Positions 1 through 10,175 of a stretch of DNA of 64,000 bases are shown here, one piece after another. The DNA is from Aldrovandia affinis (Eukaryota; Chordata; Actinopteri; Notacanthiformes; Halosauridae), in assembly GCA_029706075.1 (NCBI GenBank), contig JAINUG010000033.1, forward strand, positions 248,001 through 312,000, read 5' to 3'. The notes below the pieces were generated by a model, which was not told the DNA's origin, ran no database searches, and worked only from the letters and a program-made list of their open reading frames with translations. Within the stretch, counting starts at the first letter, position 1. Each line of letters opens with the position of its first letter. A program made the translations under genes and the position numbers.

Positions 1-467
1 ATGCCAACCCTCACCAACCTTACTCAAGGACATCAGCAGCACAACACATTATCCTCGGAGACGGCGAGTTCAGCCTTCTGACACGCGCTTCATTATACAC
101 TTTATCATTTCTTCATAAGCCCCTTATCCTGCCTTTATTAGCTGCCTCCCCCTCTCTGCTCAGGCGACGCCAGCACTGCCACTCCGCACGTCGACGATAT
201 AATCAAATATTCTTATTAAGGGGGAGAGACGACACAGAGAGGGGAATCTCATGTGACTGATTGCCTTTTACTTCAAACATCCAGGAAAAAAGCCACGTCT
301 GCCCGCCCCGCCACCCTCCCATCGATTGGATTTACCGTGGTGGACGGGTGGGTGGGTGACGGATAAGAGACAAGGAGGAAGACCGGAGGAGAGACAGGGA
401 GTGGGAGAGAAGGATCCAGGGAGTGATACAGAGTGATGCAGGGAATGTGACAGGATGAGAAAAGCAG

Positions 468-508
468 GAGAGAGAGAAAGTGAAAGAGAGAGAGAGTGTG
501 TGTGTGTG
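468..508. repeat. (GA)n-(GT)n microsatellite
   Basis: A GA-rich run passes directly into a GT run. Short open frames across it are low-complexity and not coding. Confidence 0.85.
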
Positions 509-674
509 GCGAGATTAGACAGGGGCCAGATTAACACTCCAGTGACGGGCACACTTCTGCTGCTGGGCTGTCGTGCCCGTGATTCATTTTTACTGCCACA
601 TGTTTATACAACTGAACCACAGCTAATTAATGTCAGGGAAATAGAATTACAAGGTGCCTGGTTTTTAGTGTCTG

Positions 675-706
675 CTCTGTCTCGCTCGCTCTCTCTCTCC
701 CTCTCC
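675..706. repeat. (TC)n-rich simple repeat
   Basis: An interrupted CT/TC run with CTCG variants. Confidence 0.7.
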
Positions 707-1115
707 AGTATCAAACCATTTGGCTGTGTGCGTAGGCCAGGCCGTGCGTCGCCCCGGTGACCGCCAGCAGGGCAGTAATGACAGTAGGACATAGTGTCCC
801 TGACTTCAGCCAGCACTGTACAGAGCAATCACCTCAAAAAATAACAGCTCTAAAACCAGGCTCCTGACACAGGGAAGGAATCAAATTCAAGATATATTTA
901 TATATAGCGTTTTACCCTTCGTGGAGCTTCAGTTTTGGGGAAGGCACTACATTTACTTTTCAGAAATGTTTTACCTAAACTCAGGATGAACCTCAGCGAT
1001 GACAATGAAGCAGCCAGCAGAGCATGACCAGGACAGCGTGCAGGTTCACCAAACCTCAACCCCTTTATTAAAGCTGTCCACTAAGGAGGAACTGCTGATA
1101 CCCATGTTACCAGCA

Positions 1116-1838
1116 GTTGTGTTAGTTGTGAAGGCTAAGTTGTGTTAGCTGTGAAAACGAAGTTATGATAGCTGTGAAGGTTAAATTGTGTTCGCTGTGA
1201 AGGCTAAGTTGTGTTCGCTGTGAAGGCTAGGTTGTGTTCGCTGTGAAGGCTAGGTTGTGTTCGCTGTGAAGGCTAGGTTGTGTTAGCTGTGAAGGCTAGG
1301 TTGTGTTGGCTGTGAAGGCTGGCTGTGATAGCTGTGAAGGCTAGGTTGTGTTAGCTGTGAAGGCTGGCTGTGATAGCTGTGAAGGCTAGGTTGTGTTCGC
1401 TGTGAAGGCTAGGTTGTGTTCGCTGTGAAGGCTAGGTAGTGTTCGCTGTGAAGGCTAGGTAGTGTTGGCTGTGAAGGCTAAGTTGTGTTAACTGTGAAGG
1501 CTAGGTTGTGTTAGCTGTGAAGGCTGGCTGTGATAGCTGTGAAGGCTAGGTTGTGTTAGCTGTGAAGGCTAAGTTGTGTTAGCTGTGAAGGCTAAGTTGT
1601 GTTAGCTGTGAAGGTTAAGTTGTGTTAGCTGTGAAGGCTAAGTTGTGTTAGCTGTGATAGCTGTGAAGGCTGGCTGTGATAGCTGTGAAGGCTAGGTTGT
1701 GTTCGCTGTGAAGGCTAAGTTGTGTTAGCTGTGAAGGCTAAGTTGTGTTAGCTGTGAAGGCTGGCTGTGATAGCTGTGAAGGCTAGGTTGTGTTAGCTGT
1801 GAAGGCTAAGTTGTGTTCGCTGTAAAGGCGGTGTTAGC
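1116..1838. repeat. Minisatellite, 23-bp unit
   Basis: About 31 head-to-tail copies of a 23-bp unit such as GGCTAGGTTGTGTT(A/C)GCTG followed by TGAA. Two point variants alternate (GTTAGCT or GTTCGCT; GGCTAAG or GGCTAGG). A second 22-bp unit type containing GGCTGTGATAGCTGTGAAG recurs at intervals, giving irregular higher-order blocks. The array sits in the jade2 intron downstream of the first coding exon. It has no spacers or conserved direct-repeat/spacer alternation, so it is not a CRISPR array. Confidence 0.95.
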
Positions 1839-1945
1839 TACTCTGTCCTCTGGTGCAGTACCTACAGCAGCTTAGCAGGCACATTTCAGTGGAAAAAATA
1901 GTGGTTGACTGACATGCTATATATATTTATATATATTATACTATA

Positions 1946-2094
1946 TTTGCCATTTAGCAGATGCTTTTTAACCAAAGCAATTTACAGTAGTGAATGCATA
2001 CATTTTTTAGTATATGTGGTCTCAATGGGAATTGAACCCACACCCGAAGCGTTGTCAGTGCCATGCTCTACCTACCAAGCCACACAGAGCCACA
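1946..2094 (-). mobile_element. tRNA-derived SINE with LINE-like tail
   Basis: Read on the minus strand, it starts with a tRNA-like head. The A-box region is TGGTAGGTAGAGCATGG and the B box is GGTTCAATTCC, about 2031-2085. It ends in a tail, GCTTTGGTTAAAAAGCATCT followed by GCTAAATGG, shared with L2-like LINE 3' ends at 41.8 and 53.6 kb. This is the usual design of a SINE that borrows the machinery of a partner LINE. The head is too diverged to be a functional tRNA gene. Confidence 0.75.
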
Positions 2095-2096
2095 TG

Positions 2097-2790
2097 CTAG
2101 TCCTCACCCGCCTACAGTTGGCACTGGGCATTCCAGTTTGGGGAGAAAATGTTTTAGAAATGTAGCCTCACAGGTCTGCACGAGACTTTGGTGCTACAAC
2201 TACATCCTTCAGCATGGACGCGGATGTCAGTTTGCAGGAAGGGGTCTAATTTTAGCGCATATTTTAATGACCGGGTTTTTTGAAGGTTTGGGAGGTTTGG
2301 AGGAGTTTCGAGGAAAGCTGCGTGAGCTCCGGCTTTTGTGTCCACCGCACGACCACGAGAATCACCGCCAGGGCGGACACAGACAGAGGCCGTGCGGCAG
2401 GAGCCATGGCTGGGGCTGTGCCCTCCTCCACCCGACAGCAGGAGGAGTACCCCGCCACCCATCTCTCTCCCCTGGAACTGCAATAGGCATTCGTACTCCT
2501 CCACCCCACCTCCCCTCTCCTCTCCTCTCCTCTCCCCAAACCTGGACCCCGCCAGCTGAAAACAGTTTAAACCCCCTCCCGCATGCGAGGCTGTCCGCAG
2601 ACGGCCGTGTCGATCGTACGATGGACAGCAGGACGTCCCCGACAGCAGAGAGGATGAGCTGGCCAGCTTGGAAGAGCGAGGCTTCCCTCTCCCGCAATTA
2701 CTACTGCAGCCGTCCTTTGCTCCGAACGAGCATCCATTCACATGCCATGCTGATCGGGCAGGGAGAGAGAGAAAGAGAGAGTAAGAGAGA
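2097..2790. other. GC-rich jade2 intron segment with simple repeats
   Basis: GC-rich DNA with a (TCTCC)n run at 2511-2536 and a GA run at 2761-2791. Several long overlapping open frames exist on both strands (for example 2063-3064 plus and 2154-2741 minus). They follow base composition, run into the SINE or the simple repeats, and show no recognisable domain. I found no splice-bounded exon. Confidence 0.5.
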
Positions 2791-5700
2791 AGGTATGAAA
2801 AATCATTTTTCTGCTGGCATCTATTTTTCCCTCTCGAGGACCTGGGATTTCAGCTGGAAAACAGGCCAGATGTTGGTGCAAGGAACGTTATGGAGCGGGT
2901 CTGGGACAGGGGCACCGGAGCTGGGACATTGGGACTGGAAAAGCCTGGCACCCGGGAGCCGAAAGGCCATTACTAGCAGAACTAGCGTGGATTACCGTGG
3001 CCATGAGGACCCAGCTGAGAAGTGGAAGATGTGCGGTGGAGACAGATCAGTCATTCTTCCCTGAACTGAAGCGCAGACTGATATGAAAACGTGGTAAAAA
3101 AAAAGCCCCATTAAAGTCCCATTCAATCGCTCCACATAGAGAATGAAGCAAAGAATCCTCCTTTCCCATGATCCTACGCTCCTTTCACACATCCTTGTCT
3201 CGATCATCTTTTTTTCCACCTTTTGAAATCCCCTTTTCCAACCCATTCAGCATCTCCAATGAAAGTCATTTTCACCCACAATATGTTGCCTTTGAATGTG
3301 CCGATTACTCCTTTGAATTGAATGGGGCCATTTCACGTTCTCCTCAAAAAACATGAAGTTTCGATCATAAAACAGCAAAAAGAGGCTTGAAAACGTCTGT
3401 ACAATTCTAAGGGCGGTTTATCTGTGATCTTTTATTCAAAGGTCATGTCATTCATGAGTAATAAACTTCCCTCAATAATACTTCTACCAATGTCAGTTCA
3501 AATAGTTTGCTGCCTTCATTCTCAAAGCTCATGGCAGACATTTATGTGAAAATTAGACATTCCTACACACGCATGACCAATCAGGAAATGCATGACCTTG
3601 TTAATTGAAATTACAGAAGAAAATATGGAGGCCACAACATCTGCCCCGAGCAAAACAAAACCTGGGCTACAGGGATACGTCTAATAATTTTTCTTCATCA
3701 GCAGCTTTCACGCCAGTACAGATGTCTAATGAGTGAACTGTAACTAACCATGCTTTGCATGGACCTAAATGGACAGGACGTTGTGCAGGAAGTGGTACTC
3801 CAGGACAAAATTGATGGCGGGGGGAGCAGTTTTGACCTCCGCATGAATAACTGATCATATGGCACTGATTTCTTGCCATAATTCAAGCAATGAGCCCTCT
3901 CCCTTCCTGTCTGTGGAAACGGTGTGTTGTAAAAATCGATACATGTATCGTTCAACAAAGAGCAGCTATTTTCTTCAACGGTTTGTCCTTGATAGTCCTA
4001 AGCAACTATAATGCGTATGCTTAAGTGGCAGATAAAGCACAATTATCACTTATCTGCGAGAAACATGGTAAACACCTTCCAGCAGTAATTACTCATGCAG
4101 AGCTCAGGCGCGGAGAAGATAATAGCGGAACACTCCGCTAAGAATCTCTATTCTTAAAGACAGCGGGTCTTGAGTCAAGCTGAGAGGGCCGCTCTAAAAA
4201 GGCTGGGAAATGGTTTGCCGTTTGCCGTGCCTGATCCGCCTCCTGCCCGCCTCCAGACTACCGTTCTGCTACAGAGTCAGATTCCGAGGGGTCAAGGAGC
4301 ACGCGACCCAAGTTCAACGAGCAACGCTGTATGCGACCGTGCGGAAAACGCGTCTAGCGAGACGAAGGCGGAACGATGAGGCGTCGCTCCCGGCGCTCCC
4401 CATATCCAACCCTTCAGGCATCTCATTGAAACGCTGATGCAGTTTGAGAGCCCCGCCACCTGGCACGTTAAGAGCGAGCCAACCGCGGATGCTGACAGGA
4501 TTCAAGCGGCGGTTTCATCCGCTCCTGCAGTCATCCAAAACGAGAGTGCCATCCAGCCTCGCGCATCCATATGCAGCGCCTGGCAGCTCTTTGAAAAGAG
4601 CCAGCCGATCCCTGGCCACGTTCCTGCAGCTGTTTGCATCTGGTTGCCATGGATCTACGCAGATGTTCCTGCCCGCATTAACGGGCTCCAGCAGCTGTTT
4701 GACGTCCCCTTTGGTGGGCGTGGGCAGATGCTGGCTTCTAGATCTGATACATTTTCGTTTAGCATAAAAAATACATTTTTCCCCCCTCTTTTTAAAGTTG
4801 GTGGCATCTAGTTACAATCAGCGTGGACAGCATGGACCATCGCGGCGTGCTATTCTTCCCCGGGAGCAGCAGGGAGGCAAGGAGGCTTCACCGGGGGCAT
4901 GGTTCCAACGTCTAGATCGCACAACATCACCCCGCATTCAAACTTGTACTGCACTCTTGTCGAAGAATAGTGCTATTATATTCATTCAGAATGGACCCAA
5001 GCCTGGAGTGTAATTTTAGCACAAGTAAACTTCATCCTTCTTCCCAGGAAATGACACATTTTGTCCTTTCAGTAAACCATTAAATATACACCGGGGTGTT
5101 GGCGCTGATGTGAAGCTTTTAATTTAAGATTTTTGTGTTGAAGGATGGAAACTCTACTCAGTGGAGATCCATCAGAAGTAGGGAGTTCTCAGTGAATTAA
5201 ATATCAGACGCATCGTTTGGCTTCAAACTGGCAGTTCGATGAATGCCATTTGAGAGGATCGCAAACAGTATTAACACAAATGTGCTTTGCGTATCCGTTC
5301 AACATGTGGGGTTACGTCATGAAACACCAAGCAAGCGAAGGCTTGGGGAACAGGAGCGCAGCTAAATAAACGTCCTTTCACCAGCATGTGTTGATACATT
5401 TCAATAATCGGAGCCTCTCGGCGGCATCTGTGCCCTTCCCAAGCGTTAGCCGTGTGTTGACAACTGTCAGAGAATTCCCCCGGAGACACAACAAAGCCAC
5501 AGCACTCTGAAGGCTGCCACCCTCAAGTTGAGCCTTCATTCATCCGGCGCAAAACGTCACCAGTTTCTGAAGGTGCCCCTTTCTCGCAGATCTAGCACGG
5601 AACAGGAAAAACACATGAAATCACAACTACTGACTACAGCAGGTGCAGGAGTTTGAAACGGCACACTCCACTAACGTTGACGTTTTGTTTGAAGGTGAAC

Positions 5701-7420
5701 AATTCGGAGCTGGGCAAAAAAAGAAAGACTGCTGGCACAAAAGATGCCGAGAGGCTCCTAACCTCGTGCAGTCACAAAGTCGCAATCCAAGGGCCTCTTG
5801 GGATGGATTTGGCAGGATGCTGCTTGTTCAACTCAAACAACAGGGCTCTTCCGCATCTTTCATGTCTCGCGAGGAGGAGAACCCTGGAAAGGGCCCGTCA
5901 TGGGAAACTCACCTCTGACGGTTTCTTCTGCTCCTGTCGTACCCAGGTGCTATTGGTCCCAGTGTTCTTGGAGCACCTCGACCAGGTGGTCACATGACCT
6001 GAAGAAAATCAACCAGGTTGGGTCAAAATGCTATCCCATCACCCCCCAAATACGTTTGTCAGGACATTACAAGCTGGAAAAGCCCATCGATACCCCACAA
6101 AAATGCATTCTTCTCTGTCAAAGCCCCTTCAATCAAGACAACCTGGGAGCCATGGCAGAATTGGGGCTTGAGGTTTCTGGCTCTGCATAATGGCAATGTT
6201 TCTGGATCAGTTTATTGACAATTATGGGTCTGTTTGATGGTGATAGTCCTGGTGCTGTTTAAATGCTGCGTTTCTGGTTCTCTTTAATATTGACAGTTCG
6301 GGTTCTCTTTAAATGCACTGCTTTTGGTACTTTTTAATGGTGACAGTTCTTCCATCAGATCCACGGAGGTGAGGAACTGAAGCGATGTTCACAGCAGGCT
6401 TGAAAATCCAGCCACATTCCCCGGCTAGAACTGACAGGTACGAGTGACTTTAGTCATGCAGATTAATGCCATAGTACTCCGGGCGGGTTCTGTGCATGCA
6501 TGCAGCCGAGAGCGCGTTTCCACTAAAGAAATGAAATACAGTATTGGGAACATGCAAGCTGCAGGTGGTTCAGAGTGGTCCCAATCACGTCGCTTTATTT
6601 ACAGAACAAAATCATACCTCTCCTGAGCTTAAAAACATCCCCACAGGAAAGACAGACCGACATCAGTATCATAAATAACCAACATCTCCACTCTGACAGC
6701 CCCACGCTAACAGCTTGTTATATCTGAGATGTGAGGTGCTCGGTCGATCAGGTAGCGGCTCGCTGCAGCGCCCCTCGATACGGGCCTGAGATGTGGTGGT
6801 CAATCTTGTCACGCAACCTCATCATCTCAACTTTCGTTCACCAATCAAAATCTGCATTTAGTGGCTCACCTTGTTCAGATATTTCACACAATGCCATTCT
6901 GATAAAAGCATCGGTGATGCAAGTCTCCAGTTATTGAGAGGCCTACTATAAAGTATCGGGTACATTCAAAACCCACCAATTGCCTGGGGAGAAGGACTTA
7001 AGTTATTAAATATAAGCCGCGAGCCATCATCGCCGAATGTTGCACGACTCCTGGCATAACGGTCCCTGAAGGCCGCACGTGACTGCTCGCAGTGATCAGT
7101 TAATGAGCGGTTCCGACACCCTTTCACTGCCCTAGCTGGGCGCCCGGTCCTCATCAGAGAAGCGGAGGGGGAGGGACCTGGCGGACGTCAGGCAAGGCGA
7201 CCCTGCCCGAGCGTCTTCGCCAAATAATCCTCTCCAGTACTTGTGTTTGTTTTGCTCGTTTGCCTTCCATTGGCTGTCAAACACAGCGCTCGCCCGCCCT
7301 AATCTCTCCCCGATTAGTCAGGAGCAGAGAGTGTGCGCGACTCGCTCCAAGCTAATTAGTCTCCAATGGTGACAATCCCTCCGCTGCCCCCTTTCATCTC
7401 ACCGAAGACCCGCTACTTAC
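2791..7420. other. jade2 intron, no gene recognised
   Basis: Moderately GC-rich sequence with many short frames on both strands, none with a recognisable family. No sequence matching JADE2 exon 3 (the region around its conserved KPSEVFRTD block) was found on the minus strand, so this intron must extend past the left edge of the window. One short degenerate tandem repeat lies at 6191-6350. Confidence 0.5.
6191..6350. repeat. Degenerate 50-bp tandem repeat, about 3 copies
   Basis: Units 6241-6290 and 6291-6340 align end to end at exactly 50 bp (TGATAGTCCTGGT/TGACAGTTCGGGT starts; CTTTAAATGC cores; TTTTTAATGG or TCTTTAATAT ends). The 50 bp before them (6191-6240) is a weaker copy, and a fourth begins at 6341 (TGACAGTTCT). 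Confidence 0.6.
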
Positions 7421-7484
7421 TGTCAGTGGTGTCGGAGTCGTTGCTGCTGGTGGAGTACTTCCTCCTCTTCTTCTCACTCTCCAT
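7421..7484 (-). CDS. jade2: JADE2 (PHF15), first coding exon (partial gene)
   Basis: This exon encodes the N-terminus of Jade family PHD finger protein 2, a scaffold subunit of the HBO1 histone acetyltransferase complex in the nucleus. Read on the minus strand it gives 21 codons plus one base, MESEKKRRKYSTSSNDSDTT followed by D. This matches the known human start (MEEKRRKYSISSDNSDTTDS) closely and is unlike JADE1. The start ATG (7482-7484) directly follows a good acceptor, with CTGTCTTTTCCACCAG just upstream. The exon ends in a consensus donor (GTAAGTAG, 7420 downward) in phase 1, so a serine codon would be completed by the next exon. PHD fingers and all later exons are outside the window to the left. 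The assignment is supported by neighbours: human JADE2 lies next to CDKN2AIPNL in the same relative orientation. 5' UTR exons must lie at higher coordinates (see 13-15.1 kb). Confidence 0.85.
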
Positions 7485-7639
7485 CTGGTGGAAAAGACAG
7501 AAAGGCAGAGGGAAGCAGTTGAGTGTGCGCCGTTCGGTTCCCCCGCACTCGGCTTGCCAGCTGCGGCCCCTACACCACCATCCCTCTGCCGGTTTTAGAT
7601 ACTAGTGTCTCTTAGAGCAGGGCGTGGCACATTCAAGGA

Positions 7640-7688
7640 TATATTTTTTATACGTGTATATATATATTTTTTTATATGCGTGCGTGTG

Positions 7689-7732
<44 letters not shown>
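7640..7732. repeat. (TA)n/(GT)n microsatellite
   Basis: TA-rich sequence, then a GT run (about 7681-7694), then about 18 AT dinucleotides (7696-7732), ending where the Tc1-like sequence begins. Confidence 0.9.
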
Positions 7733-7734
<2 letters not shown>

Positions 7735-8138
7735 CAACAGTCAAAATAAAGGAAACACAAACAAAGTGTATTAATAAGGTGTTAGGCCACCACAAGCTGC
7801 CAGAACAGCTTCAATGCGCCTTGGCATACATTCTACAGGTGTCTGGAACTCTATTGGAGGGATGCAATAACAGTCTCCCAGAATAGTCAACTGGGAGTCA
7901 GCCATGGCATATGGTTTACATCATTACCATGCTCATCAAACCATTCAGTGACCACGTGCCCTGTGTGTGGGGCATTGTCATCCTGGAAGAGACCACTCCC
8001 ATCAGGATAGAAATGCTTCACCATAGGATGAATGTGATCACTCAGAATGGCTTTGTATTTATTAGCGCACCTAAACCATGCAAGAAAAATGCACCCCACA
8101 CCATAACAGAGCCACCAGAACCCTTCATTTCAAGTGAT
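7733..8138 (-). mobile_element. Tc1-like transposon fragment (family A)
   Basis: The left edge resembles a Tc1 terminal repeat (ACAGTCAAAATAAAGGAAAC). The minus strand encodes a decayed transposase C-terminal half: residues read as FQDDNAPHTGHVVTEWFDEH and then NDVNHMPW, around 7900-8020. This is the second catalytic-aspartate block (DDNAP) of Tc1 DD34E transposases. The downstream NPIE block is lost through a frame break, and the right half is replaced by unrelated sequence and a CA microsatellite. It is dead. The same family recurs at 36.7, 53.9 and 58.2 kb. Confidence 0.85.
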
Positions 8139-8180
8139 TCGTATATTTTGGTAGTTATATATGTAGTAAGTAAATTATTT

Positions 8181-8227
8181 ATACACGCACGCACGCACAC
8201 GCACACACACACACACACACACACATA

Positions 8228-8266
<39 letters not shown>

Positions 8267-8284
8267 ACATACACGTACACACGT
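8181..8284. repeat. (CA)n microsatellite
   Basis: About 100 bp of CA dinucleotides with scattered GCAC and TACA interruptions. Confidence 0.95.
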
Positions 8285-9653
8285 GTGCGTCCATACATCC
8301 GACTCCATCCCCCCGAGACCACAGAGGGCCAGGAAAAAGAGCACGGAAGGAAAAAATGGGTTAGGGCCCTCCCCGTCTCTCCGGGGGCAGATTTATGTGG
8401 CCATAAAACCGGTCCTTTCCCACTTATATTGCACTCTTCCTCCTGCCGAGCCGCCCACACTCCAACTTTACATCTGACATTTAGACTTACAAACATTCGC
8501 TCCCTGGGACACACTATATGACACGTGACGTTTGTCCCTCAGGCAGGATCTGCCCCAGGTCTTTCTCACTGTAACAGTTTGAGCTGAAATCTGGCCATTG
8601 CAGGCACACAGGTGTGCTGCTGCTGTGGACTCCCTGCCTGCTCCTCCTGCATCAGATTACAAATTGATTTGACCGTGCAGCCGATCGGTTGACTTTCCCT
8701 GCGGGAAGGCGTGATCCGCTCCCCGTCCCACCTAACCCCACACCGAGCCTCACAATGGAGGGAGAGGAAGCAGAAGCCAGATGCCAAGAAGGAACAAAAG
8801 AATGCTTTTCTCCACCCGTGGCATAGATTTTTCAGCCACAAATCTTAAAAGACATGGAACGATTTCTCCACCCCCCCCAGGTGCGTTTCATAGGACTGGT
8901 GGAACGGTACCTGCGGGCGTCCCGCAGGTGTCAGCTTCACACTGCAAAATAAATTAAGGGCTCAACGGTGGCGGGCCCGCCTCCTGAAGCACCCCACCAC
9001 TGCTGGCCAAGTTGGATTAGGTTACTGCGCTGCGCGGATCTGCGCGGGCCCCCGCTCCATATCCACCTACTCCACTGTGAGGCGCGAACACGCATGCCTT
9101 GGAGCCGTCCTCAGATCATCCCTCCCGGCTAACTGCTCAAGCCTCCGTGGAGCGCTCTCAGCCGCAAGCTGACACCGGCGTGGCTCCCGGTCTCGCCGCC
9201 TGCTTTATTTTGCCAGGCATTAGCCGCGTGGCAGGTGGGGACAGCGAGCTTGGGAGGGCTTTACCAGGCTAAAGACCGCGAATGCAAGCCCTGCGGCTGC
9301 CAACCCCTCTGTGCTGACGGGAGATATAGCGGAGAGCCGGCCAGGATCGCGAGAGGGCGAACAGCGAGCCCCGCAAATCACTGCCGTCTCCTGTCCTCTT
9401 CCATCACACAAGCACCTCTCGCATGAAATGCTGTCAGTGCCATTCCACGGTTACTACACCGACACCGCAGGGCGATGGCAAAAGCGGCACAAACTGAAAT
9501 TACCAGGTTTGTTGCCGTGAAACAATTAATTATCCATCCGTTACACTGTAGACGTCCATCGGCTTACAGTGGAAATAAGCTAATTGGGTGTCTGAAATGC
9601 ACCAAAAGCAAGCAAAGCAATTTCAACTTCTCCAAGAAGGAATCAGAAATGTG

Positions 9654-9660
<7 letters not shown>

Positions 9661-9696
<36 letters not shown>
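9661..9696. repeat. (TTA)n microsatellite
   Basis: About twelve TTA/ATT trinucleotides following an oligo-T run. Confidence 0.9.
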
Positions 9697-9697
<1 letters not shown>

Positions 9698-9820
9698 TTT
9701 GTTTAAACAGGCAGTAAATACCCATAATCCCTGCAGGGTCTTCTGGGCAGCCCGATCAGATGTTCTGCACTCAGAGTGCGTCACCGAGCTGCATCCCAGG
9801 GTGTTGATCCAGCTCTGAGA

Positions 9821-9865
9821 GAGGAGGAGGGGAGGAGGAGGAGGAGGAGGCGGAGGAGGGGGGGA
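9821..9865. repeat. (GGA)n purine tract
   Basis: A GGA-repeat purine tract on the plus strand. The mirror pyrimidine strand could form a triplex, but nothing shows a function. Confidence 0.85.
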
Positions 9866-10150
9866 GCAAAGTCGACTCCACGGCGAGGTGGTGCTGGAGA
9901 GGCATAAACACGGTGGCCACGTGTGAAGCACTGCTGGGGGGAGCGCCAACCCCGCCTCCCATCCCCCCCTCCCGATGATTGACATCGGTCTTCCTCCTCT
10001 CCTAAAAGAAACAGAGGGAGGGGTAGCTGCTGCAACATGAGCAGCACTACGCAGTGTTAATGCCCCATGTACAAAACGAGGCAGTGACAAGGAGAGAGCA
10101 ACATAGCTGCAGTCCCCACGGGACCGCCCGTCCGTCCGCCCACCCCCCCC

Positions 10151-10175
10151 CACTCACTCACTCACTCACTCTCTC
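10151..10175. repeat. (ACTC)n microsatellite
   Basis: Five CACT/ACTC repeats after an oligo-C run, ending in CTCTC. Confidence 0.85.

Larger units (their letters stand above)
1..1115. other. jade2 intron, unannotated
   Basis: No exon of jade2 or of another gene was recognised on either strand. The stretch holds GA/GT and TC simple repeats (listed separately) and otherwise unique-looking sequence. It lies downstream of the first coding exon of the minus-strand jade2 gene, so it is most likely intron. Confidence 0.5.

Noticed and set aside
1116..1838. Possible CRISPR-like repeat array
   Set aside because: Units are contiguous without unique spacers in a vertebrate genome; it is a minisatellite.
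2020..2094. Possible tRNA gene on the minus strand
   Set aside because: A and B boxes are present, but the cloverleaf is broken and it continues into a SINE body and tail.
2063..3064. 333-codon plus-strand open frame and overlapping 195-codon minus frame
   Set aside because: GC-rich intron. The frame starts inside a SINE and runs through TCTCC and GA simple repeats; no domain and no exon-like borders.
7911..8477. 188-codon plus frame
   Set aside because: Reads antisense through a Tc1 relic and a CA microsatellite; poly-Thr/His composition only.
9692..10153. 153-codon minus frame
   Set aside because: Mostly a translation of the GGA repeat (poly-Pro/Ser/Leu); no recognisable domain.
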